64,000 nucleotides of DNA. Origin: Kingdonia uniflora. Lineage: Eukaryota; Streptophyta; Magnoliopsida; Ranunculales; Circaeasteraceae. Under the pieces are notes generated by a model. The model ran no database searches, was not told the origin of the DNA, and saw only the letters and a program-made list of their open reading frames with translations. The DNA is taken from contig JACGCM010000452.1 of the NCBI GenBank assembly GCA_014058105.1, forward strand, positions 1,922,001-1,986,000, read 5' to 3'. Shown here piece after piece: positions 11,401 to 20,900 of this stretch; the stretch's first letter is position 1, and each line of letters begins with the position of its first letter. The position numbers and the translations under genes are program-made.

Positions 11401-13050
11401 TAGTCTTATTTTCTCTTTTTTCCTTTTTTAATCTCGATCATGTAAAGATAACGAGCCTTCCCTTGTCCTTGCTCTTGGTCAACGTATTTTCATTTAGTTT
11501 CTTCTTCGATGAACTTCTTAATGTCGACTACATAATTGAGAAGTCTTCCAGCTAGTAGAATGCGATAAAAAATTTGAATGAGAAAGTAGTAGTTGCCAAT
11601 TTTGTGGCTATGCACATTGTGATACTGGCACAAAGGTTTGTTGGGAATATCAATAATTGCTTGTACTTCCCGATATAACTCATCTCCCTTTATCGTTTGT
11701 AAGATAGCGGAGAGAGTGGTTGTCATAAGAGGTAAAACTGGGACGGGTCTACCTAGCCTTCTGTCTCTTCTTCCAGCATTGTCGGTGTTGCGTCCGCGTT
11801 GCTTGGGTGCCCCTGTATTAGTTAATTTTTGGGGTGGAGATGAGAATGTTACATGAGAATGGAAGACAGAGGAGTTTTCATCTTATCCTTCTTGGATCGA
11901 TCTAATTCGATGTAGTTATTAATAACATCAATCATTTTTGTCACTGTTTTGGGCTTGTGCAAGGTGAGTTCTTCTCGAACTTTGGAGTGAATGCTGGAAC
12001 GACAATTTTGGAATCTAAATTCCCAATCTTTCGTGTTTCCTGTAAGAATCACTTATAAAAACTTACTAATGTTTCTTGCACACCCTGCTCAAAGAAGAAC
12101 AAAGAATCCACAGTTATTTCTCTCTCCTTGGCATGGGCATAATTCGACTCGAAGAAGCGCTGTAACTGGCTTAATGTAGTAATTGAGCCTTCGGGGATAG
12201 TATGAAACCATATGAGAGGTTCTTCTTTAATTCTCATGTTGAATAATCTGCATAGCATGTGGTCGAGTTTGGAATACAATCCCACTGCAGCTCTGAAGTG
12301 TCTGACGTGGATAAGAGGGTCAGTGAGGCCTGCATACTGATTAAATTTTAGCATGTGGAAATTATTTGGAATGGGCATAACTTCAAGATGATGAGAAATG
12401 AAATTTGTTTCGATTCTATCGAGAGCAGATCTTCGGCCTGGGATATCAGAGTTTATGGCTTGGATCTTATTATTTAGGTCATCCAAGGTGATGAATTATG
12501 GCAGAAGAATTGATACGGTAGCAACCTGTGGATCAAAATCTCTCTCTTCTTCAGGTCCCAATCGGTCTCTCACAGGCCGTCTGACTGGTGGTGGTGGAGT
12601 TTGATGGCGTGTACTTCGACTTTCGAGAGTTGTCGATGATGAGGATGTAAGTCCAAAATGTCGAAAAGCCCTGCCTGGATTTCTTGATCTGGATCGAGAA
12701 GTTCGTACTCGTTCTTCTCTTGGTTGGCTTTCTCTTTGGGTTGCCCTGGAGTGATGATCACTTCAGGCCTGAGGAGGTGACGTTTGACGGCCAGTGAGCC
12801 GATCTTGAGTCCTTCACAAATTCTCTATTTCTTTCTGATGTGTCAGGCTCTGTTGGTCTAAGGCTTTTGTCCTTTCGTCTCTTTCAACTTGAAGAGTTTG
12901 GGCATGGATTTACTGATCTTCAAGCCTTTGGACTTGGTCAGATTCTATTTGCTTCTGAAGTTTGATCACTGTGTTGTACAGATCGACAGTTTTCGGTACC
13001 GGGTTGATCTTGTGGTTCCTCAGCGTATTGGAGGCACTTCGGAGATTCAT
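11401..13050 (-). pseudogene. gag: Element A gag
   Basis: The likely start ATG is at 13050-13048 (MNLRSASNTL), 50 bases inside the primer-binding site. The N-terminal third is Arg/Ser-rich. The retrotransposon Gag core lies in 12486-12049 (YAGLTDPLIHVRHFRAA, PLIWFHTIPEGSI, LQRFFESNYAHAKERE) and continues in other frames at 12052-11849 and 11726-11490. The last piece has LCQYHNVHSHKIGNYY, a degraded zinc-knuckle-like CxxH segment. At least five frame breaks are present. Confidence 0.75.
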
Positions 13051-13099
13051 GTTTGTCATTGGACTGTCTTAGATCACAGTGGTAAAGAAAAGTGTGGTA

Positions 13100-13117
13100 T
13101 TCTCACAGATAGCGCCA
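13100..13117 (-). other. Element A primer-binding site
   Basis: On the minus strand this reads TGGCGCTATCTGTGAGAA, two bases inside the LTR, with three differences from the window consensus TGGCGCCGTCTGTGGGAA (tRNA-Lys(UUU) type). Confidence 0.8.
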
Positions 13118-13119
13118 AT

Positions 13120-13656
13120 TGTAATAGCGTGTTTTCGGGGAGGATAATCTTCGCCAATACTTTTAGTAAGGATGATGCAATAATAAGCTTAAACAAACAA
13201 GATTTTACATGGAAACTCAGTAAAGGCTGAGAAAAACCACAACCTCGAGGAGGGTTTTGATGTAAAATCCAATAAGTGGAAACTCAGTAAAGACTGAGAA
13301 AAACCACGACCTCGAGGAGGGTTTTGATGTAAAATCCAATAAGTTGCTCATTATTGCAAATCTTTGTGTGATATGAACATAAGGATGATCGAATAGTAAA
13401 GTTGCGGATCTAAATAACTCATTCTCTGCCTGTATTTATAGTTGATACAGGCAGTTTTACAAAAAAAAAAACTGTTTCCTATTTCGGGGGTAGTGGGCGA
13501 ACTTCGCGGATCTTCAACGGCTCTTTTTGACCAAGCACAACGGCTACTTTTAGTAGGTCGAGAACTTGTGGTTGTAAACGTGGCATTTTCTCGAAGGCTG
13601 TCCTCAACTATGTTATGATGGCTTATCGTGTCGAACCTGGGAAATATGCTACTACA
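13120..13656 (-). repeat. Element A 5' LTR with internal 67-bp tandem duplication
   Basis: It begins TGTAATAGCG and ends GCTACTACA on the plus strand (TG..CA rule), 537 bp. It aligns with the B LTRs (AAACTCAGTAAA..TGAGAAAAACCAC, CTGTATTTATA). A 67-bp block occurs twice in tandem (13210-13276 and 13277-13343) with two or three differences; the B LTRs have it once. Confidence 0.9.
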
Positions 13657-14430
13657 CCCTCTATGCTTGAATCAAAAAGGATGTTGCAGTAAAGAACAAA
13701 GTCTCCGAAGAGATCGAGGAGGGGAAGGTAGAATAAGTCAAGAGCATGATGCAACTCCCCAAGAAGAAAGTGCAAGGGTATATAAGGCCCGCTGTTTTCG
13801 AATTAACAAGGACTGTGCAGTTAGAGAACAAAGTGTTGGAAGAGGTCGACGAGGAGAGAGTCGAAAAAGTCGAGAGCAAGAGCCATGAAGAAAGTGCAAG
13901 GGTACACAAAGCCCGCTGTTTTTGAATCAACACGGATGTTGCAGTCAAAGAACAAAGGAAATGAAATCACTAAGGTATGTAAGTAGAATCATCAGTAACA
14001 ATCTCTTTGAAGTTATATGGTTTCATACTAATAATTTCCTTAATGCTTCGTATTATTAGGAACTGATTTGCAAGGACAACTAGAGCTCATATTTGGAGAA
14101 AATCAAGGCCACAAAGATAAAGCTTCACAACTCGAGAAAGTTCAAAACAACAAAAAAAGTTTGTGCACCCTTTAGTACTTTTTTTAGTTATGAATCATAT
14201 GATGATAAAGTAGGAATAACTGTACTAACTTAGTGTAATCTTTTCTACAAACAGTGAAGAAGATAAAGCTCATCGAGTTGGACGAACTCCCTAAAGTGAC
14301 TCTTAGCGGCAAAAATATCCCTAGGAAACCTAAGACTTTCAGCCGGTCAAATTGCTCAAGATCAGGAATCAGGATGCCAGTTGCTATGCGGCCTCTATGC
14401 GGTTTCAAGATGACAATGGTAGATATCTAA
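13657..14430 (+). pseudogene. Exon remnants of an unrecognised host gene with internal repeats, cut by element A
   Basis: Directly after the A LTR the plus strand encodes three copies of a block of about 36 residues built on VQGYxxPAVFExTRxxQxxNKV, followed by an acidic linker. They need one or two frame shifts and cross two stops. The last copy ends ..GNEITK at a GTATGT donor (about 13975). A second exon (14060-14157, TDLQGQLELIFGENQG) lies between TATTATTAG and GTTTGT. A third (about 14256-14429, KKIKLIELDELPKVTLSGK) ends in a stop. I do not recognise the family. Splice signals and the repeated frame argue for a real former gene. Element A probably removed or separated its 5' part. Confidence 0.5.
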
Positions 14431-15213
14431 TGCATAAGATAGAAAACCAAACTTGCTATGTAATCAACAATGCTATGTGGCCAACAATGCAAATGTAAAA
14501 ATCAAACTACAAAGTACTTGATCCCCACGGCCACGGGATATGTAGGCAGCCTCTAAAGTGGCATGAGCTTCAATACCAAAAGAAAAAACACACACACACA
14601 ATTGTGTTATACTTTTGTACGTTGTACTTATAGACTTAAAGTTCTACTGCAGAAAAGTTTTAATTGATATATAGATTGCAGCACATTCAAATAAGTTTTA
14701 TGGGTTCTTTTTTTCTTAAGTTTTTCAAGATTAACGCCGATAATTAATGACTTTAGAAAGGATGAGAAGATTCATACGATCTAATCCGATCTTAGCAATG
14801 GTAGTTAGAATATGTCACACTAAAAGCATTACATACAGCGATCAACCTGCCCCTTGCCAGCCACGATTACTACCAAGGAAAGTGGCCTAAAATAGCTTAC
14901 CCTGGTGGGATGAGGTAGTTTCGTGCGAGGCAAAAGCAGCTCCCAAGAAGAAGAAAAAGGATGCATGCTCTTCGGACATATAATCAAACTATTAGTGCAA
15001 CACATGGTGTGTCTATATTTCCAACTTCAACCCTCATGTTAATGACAAAGACAAACCACACTTGCGTCAAAGTTTAGAATTTAAGAAATTAAGCTGTGAC
15101 TGCACATAAAAAATACAGTGTACAATTTAGGCTAGTATAATTCAAATTTTACAGAAGACCATGAAACTGAAGGAATATTTCAAGTAGTAACACAACATAG
15201 TAAGAACTAAGAA
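14431..15213. other. Intergenic stretch downstream of DPB4
   Basis: It holds a short (CA)n run near 14590 and AT-rich sequence. The last part (about 15110-15213) should hold the 3' UTR of the minus-strand polymerase-subunit gene. No open frame or RNA gene was recognised. Confidence 0.5.
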
Positions 15214-15374
15214 CTAATTGTTTTCATCTTCCTCGGCTACTTCTATGCCACCCTCTTTACTATCGTCTCCATCTTCATTCGGTACAACTGGTTCTTCCTC
15301 CAATTTCCTTTTCTTGTCCGCTTCCTTTGCTTTTGCGGCCCCTGCCTTCTTTCCAGCATTCCTTCGCCTAAAGT
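15214..15374 (-). CDS. DPB4: DPB4 exon 3
   Basis: This terminal exon follows a pyrimidine-rich TTCCTTGCAG acceptor. It begins ACTTTAGGCG and ends in TAG (15216-15214). It encodes the basic linker and the acidic C-terminal tail. Confidence 0.9.
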
Positions 15375-17924
15375 CTGCAAGGAAATCAAGAGAGACCTTA
15401 TTTCCTGTTCATGTATAGAATTACGGTAAGTCATATTTGAAGTTATTATTTAATGCTTGGATTCTTCCGGTCTGGAAGTCTTTACCAGTACAGGAGACTA
15501 TCTCTGTCAACAAAGGGAACCCAGGATGCAATATGTCAGATGTCATATTCATGATAGATCGTCTCACACCCCAACACTTTGGTCCAAGAAGATGAGGGTC
15601 AGAGTGGAATCACTATAAATGATGCCGAAAGTGAGTCAACAATCATCTAGACTCCAAAGAACTTACGAAAATCTCTGCCATTCAAGGAAGCGAAGAAGTG
15701 AATTACCAAACAAATACTCCAAGTATTCTCCCGCTACAAAGCCAGAAATTAAGTCCAGAGCCAACTCAGACGAAGGTTTTGAAAAGTGGCAGAAAATCCT
15801 TCGCCTTGATGCCAAATGTGCCAATATAGAACGGATCCCATCTTCCCCTACCCAAGCTAGTATGTCAGCGGAAATTGCTTATCATTCAGCCAAGTCAGTC
15901 TGGTTAAAGAACTACGACAACCTGGAGCCATGCAGGATACTCCATGCGGTCTGGTTGGTTTCTACCCTTGAAGCTTACGTACTCTATGATCCCATGATTG
16001 GATACTGTCAAGGAATGAGGCTTTCTGGAGTTTTTCTAGGTTCATGAGAAAAGCACGACATAACTGCATACTCCAGGGGATTACTTTACGATTATATCTA
16101 AGATCATCAATTCTAAAGACTCACACCTCTACAAGCATTTTGAAAAGCTTCAAGCTGATAATTGCATCTACATATACACAATGGTGGTGGTTTCATTCAG
16201 GAGGCTTTGACAGTTGAACAAACTTTGTGTTTGTAGGAAGTGATGTGGACAGACGGATATCAGGGTGGGGACGAGCAAATGCTTTCATCTCGAAGTACAT
16301 AAAATTAATAGGAATAATTTTCATAGTATCAGCAAACAGAATAGCTTTTAGGTTTTGCAACATGTAGTTGAGTTTGCTTTTCTGGTCACACACACATTTC
16401 GATATACGATTTTATCAAGGATGTGCATTGAATGTAAAATGTAAATGAGAGTAAGATTGCTTTAGTTGCATTTTTTCCTTGCATTTATGATTATACCAAC
16501 GAATTTGGTTATGTGATTTATGTAATAAATACGATTTTTTCATTAAATTACATTTGCGCTTTTATGCAATTATTAACGATGTCAATGTAGATAAAGCAAA
16601 TTTCTCAGATGTTGGAAAGTTTCCTAAGTTTTTAGTTGAATGTGCTATCGCAAATACCACAGATACTGCAAGCATTAGAACTTGCAACAGAAAAAGGAGG
16701 CTTCTTGCAATTTTTGCTGGTGGCATGGGCAGATCTCAGACTGGGTGGAGTTAGAAGAAATAAAACGTTGGGGAGTTGGAGAGGAAAGAAGAGTTTTACA
16801 GAGGGTTATTCACTATAATAAATGGGGATGAAGACAAAATTGTACGATAAATTGAAGAAGGCCATCAACCATTACGTATTTTAAATTTTTGTGAAGGAAG
16901 CATTTTTTATTATGTTAATATGTGGAAAAGGAATTTAGTAGAATACAAGAATTAGATCAAACCCTCACTAAGAAAAGAAGTACCAGAATCATCATTTCAG
17001 AAGCAAAACATGACATTCCATCCCATGCTACCCATGAATGATTTGCATCTGCTCCAAAAAAAAAATACATAGTAAACATGGAGTAGCACATAGGGTTTCT
17101 CCACTTCTGGAATGAAAGTTGGTCTTCCTATATGATATCTATAGGCATTGGCAGAGAACCTGCTGCCTCTCCTAGCTGCTTCATCTGAGTTAATTCACCT
17201 CCCTCCATAGTTGGGTAGAAAGGTATGTTGAACCAGATACTTAGCTAGTCAGATAAAGGTTTTAATCTCTATGGAACATTGCTTATGTCAACTTAACTAC
17301 CATAAGTTTGTGGGTCTCCTACCTATATATGGATATAATATATAACTCTTTGATGAACAACCTTCATTATTTAAGGAAAATGAAGAGAGAGAAACAACAA
17401 AAAGAGGCTCAGGAATTGTCTCTTCAAAGGAAAAAAGATTCCAACATAGTCTCAACAGCCACGCTAAAATCTTAAGGGAAAAAAAACACAGTAAATACCT
17501 AAAAACTCATTTCATCAAGCCATAAGATCCTCAAAGAAAACTCCACTCAAGTCAGTAGCTGCTTAGAACTCCTAAAATATCAAAGAATTTATCCATATTA
17601 AAAAAGATCATTGCTCCCTCTTTCCTTTAGGCTTTAATACCTTCCTTCAAATTTTTTTCACATACCTCTCAAGCAAAATCGTCCAAAGCGCCATAATATT
17701 AGCCACTACATCAACTTGCCCCGTCCAAAGAGATTTCTCAAGATAGGAGCTCCTTTACATCGTTAATATGAACCAAGTAAACCCGCATTCAGTAAGAAGA
17801 TGAATCTACTCCAAACAAATGGGCAGGACAAGAATAGTCAATAGATTCCCGATCTTGTTAACATATGGAACAAATTCGTTATTATGATACTGTGAGGAAG
17901 TGGTGGTGGTGATGGTGTGTGTGT

Positions 17925-17957
<33 letters not shown>

Positions 17958-20900
17958 GAGATAAATGGATGAGGATTAACTTCTTAAATAGACTCTAGGC
18001 CGAGAAAGTTGATAGAGATGTGTAGACAAGATTCTAATGGTAGTGGATTCAAAGTTGGCAGTACAAATGATGAAAGGTTCCTCAAGGCCAACCTGGATAA
18101 CTAACGCCAAGAGTATTCAGCATCTTTCGCAAGAAAAAAAAACAAACTTTTAAAGCGAAATACGTGTCAACCAATATAAAGAAGCCATCCTCATCCACGC
18201 TCCCGAGTACGAGTGCAGACGAAAAAAAGGAGGAAAGGCAGGGAGTTAGAAATCCTGTTCTCTCGCTCTAAAAATTGTTAGACCAAAAAAGGTTTACTGG
18301 CAGAACAAGGCAGAGACTTTGTTTTATGAGTTCCAGATAGAGAACGTTGGGAAGAAAAAATAGTCCAAAACCTTCAGATACAGCTTTAATCCCTTTTCCC
18401 ACAGGTAGTCTATTAGCCTACGGCCACATCTTGTCCAAGGAGATTTTTATGCAGGTTTCCAAGTTTCAAGTGACGATACAAGTAAATCCCTTGGCGGTAG
18501 TTTCTTAAGATCCATCTTGCAGGGTTGTGGGGGCAGATATTATTTTGCTACAAAGGCTACTTACACCATTAGGATTTATTCAGTAGAAGTCCGTGTTTTC
18601 TTTGTAATGTTGTTTGTTACTGTTTTGATTTAGCAGAGAACCCGAATAATCTTCCCAATAACAAACTACTAAAAAAGATTTAGAAATATGGTGCAACTGA
18701 ACTTTTAACTCATCAGAGTTAAACTTGTTCTGTTCATCCCATCTGTTTCACTTTTTCTTCCACTATATATCATTATCTTATGAGTACATTTGTTCTTTTG
18801 GGAAGGCAAGCTGGGTTAGGCAGACCACCCATTTTATAATGATCTAACATAATGAATAGGAAAGAGGGGCTTCACATTAAGAAAAGAAAAGCAAAGAAGT
18901 ATTTGAATAACCATTGGTACAATGTCGGGGTAGAACAAAAGTCATTTTCAAAAGCAAATTATATTGGAAAATATATTAGTATATGTAATAGCCTATTTTC
19001 GTATTGGACGAAGATAACGCCTTACACCCTTGAAATATAGAATGCTAGCTAAGAACTGAAAATAACTAACACGAGATTTAGCATGGAAAACCCTTGAATG
19101 GGTTAAAAACCACGACCTCTCCTGAGGATTTTTGGAAATAATGGTGTTTATATAGATGCTAGCTATTACAAAGAGAAAGATATTGAATATCTGAGTTTTG
19201 GTAGGGATGACTTTCTCTAAGAGTTTGTCGATCATCATCGTCCCCCCCGGATTCTAATCTCCAGGTCTCTTTTATAGGTCTTATAATATGACCGTTGGTT
19301 ACATTGATGAGGAACGTTACAATATCAGGTTTTGATGAGTCTTCATAATGGTCTTCATAATGGTCGAGTAACGGCTTGAGTAACTCTTCTTCCTTGTAAC
19401 CGCTCCATAATGTGTCATAAATGCGCCACGTGTTTGTTAACGAGGTCGAGTAAATGCGTGATGGTCGAATGCTGAGACCTGAGCTTGAGTTTCAGAACTG
19501 GCCTTTACATCCAATCGGGCTAAAGTTCGAAATCTGGGTTTAGGTCGAGTATTGGAAATAAGTCAACTACATACGCCCCGTCTCAGCCAATAGCACGAGA
19601 AGCATCAGGGGCGAGTGGTGTTGGTTGAGACACATCTTTGATCTTTGAATATGTAGACTGTATGGTTGGATTGGTTGAACCAATAACCAACTGTTCGAAT
19701 GTTAGAGAATGTATGATAATGTAGTAGAATGTATGATAATGTAGTAGAATGTATGATGATGCAGTAAAATGGATGATAATGTATTAGAATGTATGATAAT
19801 GTAGTAGAATGGATGATAATGTATTAGAATCTATGATTGTAGTGATGTTGTATTCTCTTGTGTATAGGTCGAATTGAACAAATCAATAACGAACTATTAA
19901 GAGATGTTTGTTTGTTGAAGTAGTAATGTATGTCACAGTTAAAGGTCGAATTGAACGAATCAATAAGCGACCGCAATGAGAAATATTGAATTTTGAATAG
20001 CTGTATAGCGTGTCTCGGCCAGTTCGAATTGAACATATCAATAAGCGACCGTGATGAGATATATTGAATGTTGAATAGTTGTATAGCGTGTCTCTGCCAG
20101 ATCGAATTGATTGACTCAATAAACGACCTTCGGGACAGCGTGTATACTTGAAGAGTTATGTTGTAGGTCTCAGTTAAAGGTCGAATTGAGCGTATCAATA
20201 AGCGACCGTAATGAGATATATTGAATGTTTAATAGCTGTATAGCGTGTCTCTACCAAGTCGAATTGATTGACTCAATAAGCGACCCTCGGGACAACATAT
20301 ATACTGGAAGAGCTATTATGTTGTAGGTCTCAGTTACAGGTCGAATTGAGCGTATCAATAAGCGACCGTAATGAGATATATTGAATATTGAATAGTTGTA
20401 TAGCATGTCTCGGCCAGATCGAATTGATTGACTCAATAAGCGACCCTCGGGAGAGCGTGTATACTTGAAGAGCTATGTTGTAGGTCTCAGTTACAGGTCG
20501 AATTGAGCGTATCAATAAGTGACCGTAATGAGAAGTATTGAATGTTGTAGTAATTGTTGTAGTAATTCTCCAGTATAGGTCGAATTGAGCGAACCGTAAT
20601 GAGAAGTGTATTTGAAATGTTTGAATGTAAGCTGGACTGTTTGACCCAATAACCAACTTTTAGATATATAGCATGTGTTCTGTTTGGTCGAATTGGACGA
20701 TCCAATAACCAAGCTGTAAGATTTTGGTCAAGCTCGCCCCAAGTATGAGTTAAGTTGATTGATCTTGAGCCTGAAGTTGAAGTTGAACGTTTGCATCTGA
20801 AGCTGAGGTCGGGTTCGTCCCGAGTATAAGCTTGAATAAGTTATAATCGCCTCGAGTACCTCGACCTCGAGCGCCTTCATAATGTGGTTTGATTAGTTCG

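Larger units (their letters stand above)
5468..13656 (-). mobile_element. Element A: Ty3/gypsy Tat-type LTR retrotransposon (right part)
   Basis: Reading right to left it contains the 5' LTR (13120-13656), primer-binding site, gag, protease, RT, RNase H, second RNase H and integrase, then the antisense gene (5470-7000). Element D interrupts that gene, so the rest of the gene and the 3' LTR are left of base 1. Two RNase H domains after RT, plus an extra gene between pol and the 3' LTR, are known marks of the plant Tat lineage. It is the same family as B. Frameshifts, stops and lost catalytic Asp residues make it inactive. Its right target duplication would be CCCTC (13657-13661). Confidence 0.85.

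Noticed and set aside
19824..20712. Overlapping minus-strand frames rich in RSIRP and ISLRSLID repeats
   Set aside because: They are translations of the 157-bp tandem repeat in several frames; no initiation context or conservation of one frame was seen.
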